Below, piece after piece: positions 20,990 through 33,271 of a DNA stretch of 64,000 bases. The notes under the pieces are model-generated. The model did not search any database. It was not told the DNA's origin and worked only from the letters and a program-made list of their open reading frames with translations. Both the position numbers and the translations under genes were made by a program. Every line of letters starts with the position of its first letter. Positions within the stretch are counted from its first letter, which is position 1. This stretch comes from Lepturacanthus savala (Eukaryota; Chordata; Actinopteri; Scombriformes; Trichiuridae), in assembly GCA_030544235.1 (NCBI GenBank), contig CM060463.1, positions 20,853,690 through 20,917,689 on the forward strand, read 5' to 3'.

Positions 20990-21720
20990 GCTTTTCATAA
21001 CCCTCCTCATATCACTCTCTGTCCCCTATCAGACAGCTCCGTTCCCTTTATAACAATCTATGGTTGACACTGACCTCATCCTTCAGGGAATTCCATAATT
21101 TAACACCTAACACCAGTAACCGAGGCTGAGAGAGATTTTAACGTGGTTCTTGCATTTTTTTGCCTAAATGTCATAGTTATTCTTAGGTTATGCACTAGGT
21201 CTCTTGTTTGGAAGAGCGCTGTAAACTGTGTGGAAGGCTTTAATTATAAGTGTTTATAAGTAGTAGAATTTAAGTATGCTGGTCTGAATGAATAAAGGGG
21301 GTTGTGTGTGCTCTGTAGTTGGTATAGTTAATGATGTGCACTGCCTTTTTTGATGAATATTGGGCGCATGTTGGTCGAGTATATATGTCCCCACACTTCT
21401 ACGCAATATTGCGGGTGTGGAGGTATTAACGTGCAGTATAGTAAGTAAAGTGCTTTCTTATTTAGGTACTGTTGTGCTTTCAATAGTATGGAGACACTTC
21501 TAGCCAGCTCACTAAGTGTTTTATGTGTCTTTTCCAGTTCAACCTGTCATCAAGGATCACTCCCAGCACTTTGTGTTCGTTGACTCTCTTTATTGTAACT
21601 CCAGTAATTTGAATGCTTATACTCTTATTACATCCTTTCCCCCCCAAATAGCATGCATTTAGTATGTAATTAATGTATATTGATATAAAATATTTCATAT
21701 CAATGGATGACAATGATTAC
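20990..21720 (-). mobile_element. Degenerate LINE reverse-transcriptase fragment
   Basis: On the - strand the 77-codon frame 21713-21480 includes KVLGVILDDRLNWKRHI, a hallmark of the C-terminal part of non-LTR reverse transcriptases. A shifted frame downstream reads LLYCTLIPPHPQYCVEVWG, the next conserved block. Frameshifts and stops make it inactive. The family appears different from the LINE at 9195. Confidence 0.75.
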
Positions 21721-22382
21721 TGTTCAATTTTAATTATCCAATTTACGGAGAAAAAAGGCTGACTGTAACGAGTTTATGTTAAAATTGATTAAATGTTAAA
21801 TGACTGGGTGATTGATTCAATGACTGATCCATTATCAAGGGAAATATGATGTTAATGATAACGGAGGGAGCAGCATTGTTTTTTTGTTTTTTTTACACAA
21901 ACCCTGAGTAAGACTATCAATATTATATAAAACTATTTTCTTGTTGTATTGAATATGTAATTATTGATAATATAAACTGTATATTGATATTGTTTTATTG
22001 CTCATGTCTATATGTGGTCCATTTGAATATGTCTGCTTTAAGTCTGTTCTACTTCAGTAGTGGATGTGTAGGCAGCTGTGACTCTGTGATGTGTGATGTG
22101 ACGTCTGTGTAGGTTAAGCATGTGGATGAAGTCATGCTGGTGCAAAGAAGCTGTCTGAACACAAGCAGGAGGGGTGAGATTAAGGTAGCCCTATGTATGA
22201 AGTCCATGTGAGTCTAATGTTTAGTGAAACATTCCTTTAGATCTGCTCAAACTCTGCAGTCAGAGCTGACGCAGGCAGAGCTCTGAAACACGTATGCGGT
22301 GCAAATCTACACGCAACACCCACCAGTTCATCAACACACAAACCACGCACATAAGAATTATGTCTATTTAAATACACTCATG

Positions 22383-22390
<8 letters not shown>

Positions 22391-22436
<46 letters not shown>
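22391..22436. repeat. (CA)23 microsatellite
   Basis: Pure CA run, about 115 bp from the GT run at 22553 and in the opposite sense, so the two are inverted relative to each other. Confidence 0.97.
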
Positions 22437-22441
<5 letters not shown>

Positions 22442-22550
22442 CAGAAATTCAAATCAAAACTTAAGTTTGACTGAGTTCACTGTGTATGCATCAACCAACT
22501 CCCAACCTCCTACAGCATAGAATACATGAACAGGACCCCTCTACAACAAA

Positions 22551-22552
<2 letters not shown>

Positions 22553-22605
<53 letters not shown>
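22553..22605. repeat. (GT)26 microsatellite
   Basis: Pure GT run. With the CA run at 22391-22436 it could pair as a hairpin with a loop of about 115 bases. Confidence 0.97.
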
Positions 22606-22606
<1 letters not shown>

Positions 22607-22982
22607 TTTACTGTCAGTGCTCCTTTGTATCTTCTTACTCTTGTTCGATTGAAAGAGGGAGACACACAGGCTACTTTGTTTTCCTGTGTATTTGCGGCCT
22701 ATGGATTTGACCATTGTTTCTCCAAAAGAGAGTGGGAGAAAGAAGTGGAGGGGAGGGGTGTGTGTGGAGGAGGGGCAGAGGGAGAGTTTGAGAGTACAGT
22801 AGACAACGGATGGTCTAGTCCGTGATTGGTACAGTCGTCTCTGACTGTTCTGCCCACAGCCATACCACATTTTCAACACATTTTCATACGCATCAAAAGT
22901 CAGAATTTCTTTGTTTCTTCTTGTTAAACGTGACAAAACATTGCTGTGGATGTATGTGTGTGTGTGCTGCAGGTTGTGTCTT

Positions 22983-22996
22983 GTTACCATGGTGAC
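22983..22996. promoter_or_regulatory. RFX-type X-box palindrome (distal)
   Basis: GTTACCATGGTGAC fits the X-box pattern GTnnCC-AT-GGnnAC recognised by RFX transcription factors, with both half-sites present. It lies 14.6 kb upstream of the cldn19 start. A near-identical motif is at 36526-36539. Confidence 0.5.
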
Positions 22997-23924
22997 GCGG
23001 ACGGGCATGGAGACGGCGGTGGCAGGTTGGGGTCGGGCACAGTGGGGCATGGAGCTGAGATTAACTGTGACTGAGGAGAATAAAACAGCAGGCTACCGAG
23101 GACTGCCGTGACCTCCAGTCTCCCTGCCCCTCCAGCTACCGGCGGCACATCCAAAGGAAACTTTCCCATTGTCCAACTTTCAAGATCGGCCTTCTCGTTT
23201 ATCTGTGTAAACCCTTGCTCAGCACTCTGGGAGATGTGCATGTGTGTGTGCTTTCTTGTGAGGGATTGTCCCTTCGAACAGAGAGGGCATGTCCAGCAAG
23301 GCACGATCCTGAGGTTTATATTTTTTTTTATGAAAACTGGAATTTTATGCCTTGAATATTAACATTTTAATGGGAATGTTAAGTTGATTGACCAGAGGAG
23401 GTGTCCTGACGCCCATCAAGCAGGCTCCCCTCTCACATTGGGTGACTCTGAAGTGCTACAGTAAAAGACAAGGTTGGACTGTATAGCTGTTCCATTGCTG
23501 CTGTCTGTCCATCCTCAGTGCCGTCCGACCTCTTGTCTAAAACCAACGTTGTGTTAAAAGGACAGAGGGGTCCATTGTTTTTGGTGGCTGTTCTGACGGA
23601 TGCCTGGCCGATGACTTCAGCTTGGCCATGAACTGTCTCCTTATTCTCCTATAGGACTGGGATCACAGCCGTGCCGGTCTGGGCATGGGACCACAGCTGA
23701 GAGGGAACCAGAAAGATGCTGGGCATGTATAGCTGTGGAGGAAGTAGATCTATAGATATGGACAGTAGGTTTCTGGGAGACTGAACTTTCCATTAAAAGT
23801 TCTGTCACTGGTTAAGCCTATTTAGCATTCACAATGGTGGTTTTGCAAGTTTTAACCATTTAGCTATATTGGTGTTACAACAACATAAATTGGATTGTCA
23901 GTCCAGTGCTAGTAAAGTCACTTT

Positions 23925-24140
23925 AACCCCTTCAAGTCCATTTTATTATGCAAAGTTTTCATGCATACAATTATATCAGTCGATCATGTTATGTATCTAT
24001 TTTTTCCATTTTCTACTCTGCCTTGAAGAAAGTAGCATTGACTGGTAATTATAGTTGAGACTTGCACAAATACACCCAGTATGCAGGGTTATTCTAGAGA
24101 CTTGAATTATTCAATAGATATATACATATCAGGGTTGTTA
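23925..24140. repeat. Unnamed interspersed repeat, copy 1
   Basis: Shares ordered blocks with 25560-25745: an ATAATT(A/G)TATCA segment, CTTTGAAGAAA/CCTTGAAGAAA followed by a GACT(G/A) block, and GGTTATTCTAGAGACTTGAA followed by an ATAGATATA/TTAGATATA block. No coding content. Confidence 0.6.
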
Positions 24141-25559
24141 ATTTAAAGAAAACTACCTCTTCTTGGGAGGGTTTGTCTTCGCCATGGCCTGTATGTAATG
24201 GTGGGACTACAACCTTTGGTTCACATTTAGATTACAGATCAATAAGTGCCTTTATGAGAAAAAAAGAGTTGCTCAGCAGTGCAGATGATGATGCGGTTAA
24301 ACTTGAGTCTCAGGCAGGGGCTTAGCCTTGTACAGCGCAGCGTGTTGGAGCTAATGGGGCTGAATTAACTACAGTGATAACAGTCGAATGACGTTTTTAT
24401 TGGCCGCCAGAAAAATGATGATGATTCTTTATGAATTCCATGTCCTCCTCATTATCACACAAATGTACAATTTCACTGCCGGTGAGCACAGAGGTCCAAC
24501 AGCCTGTGTATGTTTGGAGGGTTCATGCGCTAAGCGCGGCGTTAGCCTGTGAGAAGCCATTGGCTGTCTTTTGGGGAACAAGTTCACAGTGCTAGGGGGG
24601 CTATTTCAGGGAGGTTAAACGCTATATTGATAAATAGCGCTACTCTCTCCAGGAATCCCCACCTCCTGTTCCTTTCTACCTGTACCTTCCTCCTCCAAAT
24701 CTCCAGCTCTCAGCCTGTAGGCAGCTGGCTAGCACCCATAAGCCACTGGGGGAACAGCAGTGATTCTTGGAGGCACCTTTTGTCTCGTCAAATGAAGACG
24801 TCTCCGCCGGTTGTTATGGTGAAGGTAGAGGCTGTGCAATGCTTGGCCCGATGCCATTCACTTACAGGGAGACAGATGGAAGAATAAAAAAGGATTTGGG
24901 GAGATGAAAGTCAGGTTGGGAAAGATGTTAGCGTGAGGACAGGATATGGATAGCCTGAGAGGAAAAAGTAATTTTACATGTGACAAAAGGTGCAATAAAT
25001 TGGTGGGGGCAAAAAAAAAGGGGAAGTGAAAGAGCTGAAGAAGGGGGAGATCCTGCCTCACGGGAAAGCAGGTACATGACACATTTTTGGAATAGCAGCT
25101 GATAAAAGGCAGCAAAGAATGTGAGAAAGGTTTTGTGGACGCTACTGCTCCCAGACAGTGTTAACACCCTGTCAGTGGCGGGGTGGAGCAGCTTTACGTT
25201 TAATGTAAGTTTAATGTATTTTTCTTATAAAGCAACCTGTTGCATTATTTGATATAATCATTGGAACTGGTTGTGTAGTATAAAAGATCTAAAGGAATAT
25301 TTATATATTGTCAAGGATGGTTAATTTTTTTCTTGTCTGTTTTTAACGTAATGCCAGTACTACAGAAGACAGACATGTGACTTAAAAAATAAATTTAACA
25401 ATAAAAAAGTTATATGAATTGGCAAAGATCATAGAGAAGACAATAAAGTTAAATATATCTTACATAAGGTGCCTGAGATTTATCTTTTAAGAGTCCAATA
25501 GCTTTAACTATTGATATTGAAAAAAAAAGGTTTTATAGAGGGAAATAGAGCGTATTTTC

Positions 25560-25745
25560 TCTTAACCCAGATTTTTTTTTTCATATAATTGTATCAATTG
25601 AGTCACTAACAATAATCTTATGCATATTTTTCCTTTTTGTCTTATACTTTGAAGAAAATAACATTTTACTGACTAGAACTATAGTTACTGCTTGTTTTTC
25701 TGGGGGGTTATTCTAGAGACTTGAATGATTAATTAGATATAATGG
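25560..25745. repeat. Unnamed interspersed repeat, copy 2
   Basis: Second copy of the sequence at 23925-24140, in the same orientation, with many substitutions but a conserved GGTTATTCTAGAGACTTGAA core. Confidence 0.6.
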
Positions 25746-26508
25746 GCAAGAAGTTGATGACATCACATGACAGGAATCATATTTTTTTTGCTTAATACCT
25801 TTATCTAAGTTGTCTACTATCATGTCATTGGAAACAATCTATGAGTAATGTTTTGATTTTTTATTTTGAGTAGAAAATAGACTTCAGCAACTATTGTTGC
25901 TGGTGGTTTTTAATGGGTTAGAGTGGATATTATGGATGAGAAGAATCTTCCCATCAGAGCGGTAACACCTGAGTGTTTACACTATGCACATAACACAGAG
26001 TCTGACCTGGGATTGGTGGATGTGGGGAAACGTGCTGGTTTCATGAAGGTGGCACATATTTGAATATGAGTAGTGAGGAATTCAACCTACTTCTCTTATG
26101 ATGTGAAAAGACATAAAATGTATAGAGAGAAGAGTGGAGTGATGAGGGGAGACATTCACCAATGTTATTACTTGTTTTGTTCTTCAGTAACATTCTGAGG
26201 TACTTGTATTTCATTAAATCCATCGAATGCCTTCTAATCTTCTTTGCCACATTTTAGAGTGAAATATACAGTATATAATGTATTTTATTCCTCCACTATT
26301 TAAAAAAACTATAGTTACTAAGATCAAGATTTTAGATAGAAAGCCTATTGACATTACTACTATGCTTGCTACTTACTACTGCTTACTACTGCTTTTACTT
26401 AAAGTAAATTGAACTAGGATTGCATGATTTTTAATGGAATAGTTAATATAGGTATATTCTTATTATTGCGATCAGTGACTATATTAATAAATAGTTTAAT
26501 TGCATGTA

Positions 26509-26800
26509 TAGCTGCAACGATTAGTTGATTAATCATTTAATTGACCACTATTACATTAATTGGCAATTATTTGGTAAATTCATTAAACCATTTGAGATAT
26601 TTCTAAGAAGAAAATGTGCACATTTTCTGATTCCATAGTAACCTGATGGTTACAAGACATTTTATGTTGCATCTTCATCTTTGGGAAACAGTGATTGATA
26701 TTTTACCATTTGACCATTTAAACCAAACAACTTTTATATTAATTGTTTCAATAATCGATAGATTAATCAACTAACAAAATTGTTGTTAGTTGCAGCCCTA
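26509..26800. mobile_element. AGGGCTGCAACTAA-type MITE with target duplication
   Basis: Starts TAGCTGCAACGATTAGTTG and ends GTTAGTTGCAGCCCTA (inverted repeats). ATTGCATGTA flanks it at 26499-26508 and 26801-26810. This is the cleanest boundary of the family in the window. Confidence 0.82.
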
Positions 26801-27099
26801 ATTGCATGTATCTGAAGCACCCTACTTATCTGCACTTTGCATTTCTCTGAAAAAATGAAAAAATCTCCCCTCTATTGACAGTAGACTTCCAGGTTTGTTC
26901 CTCCTTATGAGACTGCGCAGTAGAGTCACTCCCCATGACGCTCTGGAACCTCCCATAATGCCCTGGGCTGCGAAAAAATTCACCTTTGAGTTGTCTAATT
27001 CACTTTGCATTAAACACAGCATTAAAAACCGTTTGGAGAAAAATAAATAAATAATAAAAAAATTAATTCATAATAATAATATTAATAATAATAAAAAGT

Positions 27100-28680
27100 T
27101 GAGAGCTCCCAAGACACAGCACGATCATGCTTTTGGAATGTATGCACGCTGGGAAAGTAAAATTTTCCAGACCTTTTCTGACCATTAGAAAGGTTTTTGA
27201 CAGATACAAGGTCCATGACTAAAAAATATAGAACACAAAGATTAGTATTTAACATGGATTATAGTTAGGGGTGTCCTGTCAACAGTTTTACAGGCTTTTG
27301 TTTTACTATTGCGGCCTATAGGAAAAAGGCTTTTAGGGTCGCATGGGATATTTTTTGCAGTACCATGAGTGGCCACTGCAAAAAAAACCTGCTGCTGAGA
27401 GACAGGGTCATATCCAGGTCTTAAAATACAGGGTTATAACTCAAAACGGCATCAAATAACCATCAAGTTAAAAGTTTAAGCTAAATATACCTGTAACATT
27501 TTGTATATTAGGAAAAGTATTGCATTAACAGCCTTCTTCACATTTATCTCCTTTCACATCAATTCACATTTGAGTATCTGTCTGCCTGCATTGATCAAGA
27601 AAAACAAATTTAAAGTAATTCTCTTTACTTTCTATGGGTAAAAGTAATAATAGTGTTGCGCTTGTGACCTGGCTGCAAAGGGCGGGCTGAGGAGGAGGTG
27701 AAGATGGAGAGCATGAGTGTGTGGAGGTGCTGGAGGTTTGAGGGGCAGAGGGGCTGTTCAGTGTTTGGTTAAGGCCAGATGGGAGGAGAATGGCGTCTGC
27801 CCCTGGTCCGTGTGCCGTGTAGCGAGGGCTGGGAGGAATGCTCCTCTTTTCTTTGCTCCCTCTCAGTGAGTGGAGACTCGGAGGACTGCTGTATAACAGT
27901 GGATTAAGTCCCACATTCCCTTTTTAATCTCTCTATAGTCACCTTCAGCTGTTCACCCCCAGGCCTCTGCTCCTCTACCTCCCACTGCCTGTCTGTTGAT
28001 GTTGGGCCGGTGTACAGTACACGCACACTCACACTCGCACGCTGGCATACATACACACACACTGTGACTTTTTTGTGTAGCTATTATTATCTTTTTTTAT
28101 CTTATTGGGTAACAGCCTCAAAAAAAGTCACATGGGATGTAGGCCACTACATACCACTATATGTCCATAACCCTTGTGGTGATAGAGATATTCCATAATT
28201 ATTGTCATTTCAGGCAGAAAAACTGAAAAATAAGCCTGGGGTTTAAGTGGTTAATAAGCGTTAACAGGAAAATATTGAAATACGCATCAGTCAGTCAGAA
28301 CCAGCAGTAACTGAAAACTGATCACTTCCCTGTGTTACCCTTGATGGTTCTGATTCAAGCTGAATGAGGGCCTAAACTACCTTGACTTTTTCACAATGCT
28401 CCACACTGGAATTATTCTCCCAATATGCCTCTTACTCTTGCTGCTGATGCTCACCTTTATAACACCATGTGATATCATATTACCAACAAATGAAGGGTGA
28501 GCTGGTACCACCAAATCTGTACTTTGCTGGGTCGTTACTTACTTGTTGCTTCTCCAATTCCACAGCTGTTGGATGGCACAGTTTGAGTTGTGCAAATACT
28601 CACAGTATAACTCAGAGATGCTCTCCAGAATCTTGAAAGAAGATTGCATACTTTAGTGGGCTGGTTTTTCCACACCACTG
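27100..28680. other. Intergenic, no gene recognised
   Basis: Moderately GC-richer sequence at 27640-28010 and ordinary AT-rich sequence elsewhere. Open frames in the purine-rich part (such as 27914-27564 on the - strand) are low-complexity Ser/Pro and look like chance. Confidence 0.4.
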
Positions 28681-28704
28681 TCATTTTTTTGGTATTTTAT
28701 TTGT

Positions 28705-28930
28705 TAAAAAAATGTGTATTCCTCCCAGAGTCCAAAGACATGCTGAGGTTAATTGAACACTCTAAATTGTGGTGTGAGTGTGTGAGTGGATGGTGTGTGT
28801 GTTGCACGTTAGTCTGGTGACCATCTGGGGTGTATCCCTGCCTCTTGCCTGCAATACATTGAGATTGGCTCCAGCAGACCTCTGAGACGCTAGTAAGGAA
28901 TAAGCAGATATAGAAAAAGACTGACTGACA
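28705..28930 (+). mobile_element. 5'-truncated copy of the tRNA-type SINE
   Basis: Matches the body and 3' end of the 5493-5851 family (ATGCTGAGGTTAATTG, CCATCTGGGGTGTATCCCTG, GAATAAGCAGATATAG, then a GACTGACTGAC tail). The tRNA-like head is missing. Confidence 0.8.
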
Positions 28931-28934
28931 AACC

Positions 28935-30340
28935 GTGTAACTGGTCATATAACATTGGGGTTCAGCTTGGGATTCACATGGCACTCAAGTGTCCAGCTAA
29001 CATAAAGTTCAGCTGGGGTCTCTCCAATGAACTCATGGACAGCTGTGTTGAGGGCAAAACTGGGGTTTTTATATTTATACTGCACATATAAAACAATCAT
29101 AGCCTCCAAGTTCCGGTCTTTGAGAAAAGGTCTGTGGATGGTAAGATTTTATTTTTCAAAATTTTCTTTGTTTCCTGATCCATTTATTGCAGGTTTCTCC
29201 AAATAATAAGGAGTCTGGCACTTTCTGAATGAGGATCTCTCTGTTGAACATCTGGGAAACAGATTCAGCAGTGGCCCAACCCAGAGTAAACAACTAGATA
29301 ATAACCAGGTGAACTTCTATGGAAGGGTCCCAGAGCGAATACCCCCAAGATGTCCTAAGGTGTATTTGGCTTTTTGGTTTTGCACGTTTGACAGCAATGG
29401 ATATTTATTTTTTATTGGTTTTCACCTCCGAACTCATTTTGGGCCAGTATGCCAGTGTTTGTAGTCTTTTATATGTTTTGTATCTTTGACGTTCCCAACG
29501 CATGGAGAACAACGTGGTGGTCTCCCTCCACCAAACTCCGACAGCCCTTGTAACATTAAAAATCTTCTTTTCCTTCTCCTCTTTAGCATGATTTTGTAGC
29601 TATAGCTTAGGTGTCACCTTCTGTTGTCATGGATACATTCATGCTCTCTTATGACATAATCTCCCGGCAAACTCTCCCTCTCCCAATAACCTCAAAATAA
29701 TAATGTCTGGAATGGAAACAGCTATTTGCATTTTCTTTTTGCAAGTTTCACAAAATCTGCTCTAAAATCTTCTATACATTTAGATTGAAACCCAGTTAGT
29801 GTTTCCCTCTGGCGACTGGGTTGGATTTTGAATGAGAGTGAAAGATTGCTTTCCTAAAATGGGCCTAATCCAATGACACAAAGCAGTTCTGCTACAGAGG
29901 AAGAAAGAACTCGGAGGCCCTACTTCAGACTAGATAGGCTTTTTCTGGGGACCCTGTTAAAAACAGTCATTTCCCGTATACCTGGCTGAACCTTAGGCTC
30001 TAACAAAGCTCCTCCAGGCCCTCATCACTACATCCAGAACTGCACTGAAAGAGTTCCTTTTCCCTTTTCTGTTCCCCCTTTTTTCCTCTTTCTGACCCCA
30101 CTTCACATCTCTGATTTTCATTAAGGGTCAGATCAGCACAGGGCTTTCAGCAATTTAAGGAACAAGATAGAGCCTGGAAATACAGGTGCATGAGATTTGG
30201 TTCCAGTGCCCGTATGGTAGGAGAGGACTAATACAGCGGCAAGAGGTGAAGGGCAGGAAGGGGATGGAATAAATTATATTTGTATTATGGATACAGAGCA
30301 GGAGACTGGGAAAAGAAAATAACTGAAATAAAATTTAAAG
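28935..30340. other. Intergenic, no gene or repeat recognised
   Basis: A 1.4-kb stretch without recognisable transposons or plausible exons. Together with 30660-32450 it is the longest repeat-poor part of the window, so conserved non-coding elements are possible but unproven. Confidence 0.35.
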
Positions 30341-30348
30341 AAGAAAAT

Positions 30349-30658
30349 TGTTGATTGATTAATCGATTATTTGCTATGTATTAATTAACTATTTTGATAA
30401 CTGATTAATCAATTTGAGGTCATGTATAAATGCTCTGGCTCCAGATTATCAAATCTGATTATTTTCCAGTTTCTTCTATAATGGTGATCTTTGGGGTGTT
30501 GAATCTTGGTTGGTTGTTGGTCTGGACAAAAAAAGACATTTTCAATTGCATCTTCAAATTTTGGAAACAGTGATGCAGTGAACCCAAACTAATCAATTAA
30601 TCCTTTCAGTAATCAACAGATTAATTGACTATCAAAATAGCTGTTAGTTGCAGCTCTA
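30349..30658. mobile_element. AGGGCTGCAACTAA-type MITE copy
   Basis: Contains AATCGATTATTTG, TGATCTTTGGGGTG and AAAAAAGACATTTTC, and ends ATAGCTGTTAGTTGCAGCTCTA. The left end is eroded. Confidence 0.7.
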
Positions 30659-30659
30659 T

Positions 30660-32450
30660 TGGGGTCAACCTGTCCAGCAGGTACTGGACAACACCATTCA
30701 CTGTAAAGGTAGTATAGAGAAAACAGAGCGAGAAGGTCATGAAGGACAAAAGAAGAAACAGGGCACAAAGGGAGGAGAAAGAGGAGGAAAAATCTGCTCG
30801 GGCTAATTAGAGTGATAATAGGGGGCCAGAGCATGTAGAGGCAACTGGAAGGGGTCGACTTGACAAGAAGAGTGGTGGATGGAGAAGAAGGAGGAGGGGC
30901 CGCTGTGGGGTCAGTGGGAGGAGAGTGGTGGGAAAATGGACCTGGGCCTTCCCCATACTGAGGGGATACAGGATAATGTACGGTGGCTCTGGCTGGAGAA
31001 GTAAAATCATTAGAGAGGTCCAGTGAATTGTCCCCTCGACCTGAGATCAACCTCTGCGAAAATAAATCGGTAAAACAGCCGTCTGTGTATCTCTGGCATG
31101 TGGCTAATCACACAATCATGAGGCTAGCACATATAATAAGCTTCCACCCCTCCACGTCGATTCTAGTTACAGTAGGTCTATGGTGGCTGGAAACCCCTGG
31201 GAGGTCCTGTGTCGTTGGGAACTCTCTCCTCTTGTTAGCCACTACATGGCTACGGTCTTTGATCAGCTCAGCTGACTCTTAAGCTCAGCTTAATGCGGCA
31301 GGGGTCTGGAAAATCTGGGGAGAGGGAGAGAGGTGAGAGGTGGGGAGAGAGACGATGGCGAGAGGGAGTAACTGATGGCACCCACTGAACCATGTGTCCT
31401 CTGGCGAGTGGTTTGAGGGACGGAAGAGGAAAAAAAAAGATGGGAAAACAATGGCTGGAGAGGATGGGGAAAGGAAAAGTGCCCTTCCATTTACCCATAA
31501 TGTTCAGGCAATTGCATGCTTCATGACCATAGTCACTGGAAGGAGCTAACCCAATAGCTGAACTGAAGCCAGGCATGAAAGCAAGGTCGACCGTGGTGAG
31601 TTTAGGAAACAAGTGAGATGAATAGAGAATGTCATTAGATGTTCAAGACTTTCGTGGAAAGCGCTCCCGTAAGTCTCCCACTGCAGTTTTTGGGGGGATT
31701 TACCCATTCAGAATCACATAATCAAGGCAATTAGGACAACGGCCAAGAGCAATAACCTCGCCAATCATTCAACTCTCCGAGTAAGGATCCAGCTTTCTTT
31801 CATCCACATTCTCAGTGTTGCTTTTTGTGTGTGACGGCACTTGACGCTGCTGTCGACTTTGGGGGGCAAAGATGCCCCTGTTCAACTCCATAATCAGCAG
31901 AGCCAACAATCTCTTCAGGGACACTTGAGCTTGACCGGAGGAGCTCTTCTCGTGGCCCGGACATACATTATTCATTTCTGCAGTTCGTTAGCATTCATTC
32001 GGCCACCACCATCTCATGTGGGCTCTCTGGGTGCCAAACATTAACAGGAAAGGCTTGGCGTACTGTAATTATAGTTTATTGAAGAACTCTAACAAGGCCT
32101 CCGCTAACTTCTAACTTAAGTCTACATCCCAAGTGATTTCAATTACAGTATCTTCCAGACTGCATACAAATTTCCTTCATGTGACATCAAAGTGTGGTTG
32201 CTTCACCGAATACTCTCTGTGTGTTACTTCAAATAGACTAATCCGCAACCTGTCTGTTGTCTTACATAATTCTCCTCCAATACTGTTTACATGTCCACAT
32301 GTGTCTCACAGTAACCTTGACAACACTGCCAAATCTGATAGGCCCCTGATGGCTTAATTGTGTGAGAGGTATGAGACTGCTAACAACATTTCCTGTTTGG
32401 AAGAGTCATATCCAAGAGATAAGTAGTGAAGGGATGTTTCCACACTGGTA
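30660..32450. other. Repeat-poor intergenic stretch
   Basis: Mixed purine-rich and balanced sequence. Open frames on the - strand (31050-30613 and 31612-31268) are Pro/Ser-rich readings of GA-rich DNA without splice sites and are not called. No RNA gene seen. Confidence 0.4.
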
Positions 32451-32912
32451 ATAGTGGTGCAGCCTTTACTAGGGCTAAAGTAAATGTAATTTGAACAATA
32501 TCAATATCAAATCACTTCTGATGTCAGTTTCTGAAATATGTGTGAATTTAAACCTTTCTTTCCATTGTGATTATGCAAAATAACCATTTTTTTGCCAAAA
32601 GTAATGGTAGTTTTCTGATTATCCCTTACTATGAAAAAACTGTTTTTAAAGTATCTATGAACATGTTTGACAGTATTGGCAGTTCTTTGTGATATTGGAA
32701 AGTATTAGCAACACTATTTCTGAAATAAAAAATATATTTTTTAAACATTACCTTTCTTTTTTCTTATTCATTTATTTTCTTACCAGAATCATCATTCAAG
32801 AGCATTAATTTGGGACAACAGTCAATTTCTAAACCACTTGTTCTATGTTCTCAGAAACACACAATAAGTAAGAATGTCTTCATATAATTTAAATCAAATC
32901 ACAATTCACAAT

Positions 32913-33259
32913 GGGGTGACACGGTGGCAAAGGGGTTAGCGCTGTTGCCTCACAGCAAGAAGGTCGCAGGGTCTGGGACCTTTCTGTGTGGAGTTTGCAT
33001 GTTCTCCCTGTGTCTGCGTGGGTTTTCACCGGGTACTCCGGCTTCCTCCCACAGTCCAAAAACCTGCTGAGGTTAATTGGCAACTCTAAATTGCCCGTAG
33101 GTGTGAGTGTGTGAGTGAATGGTGTGTGTGCCCCACGATTGGCTGGTGACCATCTGGGGTGTATCCCTGCCTCTCGCCGTAACACGCTGGGATAGGCTCC
33201 AGCAGACCCCTGTGACCCTAATGAGGAATAAGCAGGTATAGAAAATTACTGACTGACTG
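32913..33259 (+). mobile_element. Full-length tRNA-type SINE with 12-bp target duplication
   Basis: Head GGTGACACGGTGGCAAAGG, full body, and tail ACTGACTGACTG. ACAATTCACAAT flanks it at 32901-32912 and 33260-33271. In this copy box B has decayed (GGTCGCAGGGTCTGGG instead of GGTTCAAGACC). Confidence 0.88.
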
Positions 33260-33271
33260 ACAATTCACAAT

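Larger units (their letters stand above)
22606..25200. other. Repeat-poor intergenic stretch
   Basis: More G/C-balanced than the surrounding DNA and mostly free of recognisable transposons, apart from one repeat at 23925-24140. Contains an RFX-type palindrome at 22983. Longer open frames here (for example 24549-24887) show no splice-site context or known motif. It could hold distal regulatory elements for cldn19, but that is inference. Confidence 0.35.

Noticed and set aside
30613..31612. Pro/Ser-rich minus-strand frames
   Set aside because: Low-complexity readings of GA-rich DNA.
32913..32970. tRNA genes at SINE heads
   Set aside because: Box A and B are present in some copies, but there is no cloverleaf and the sequence runs on into the SINE body.
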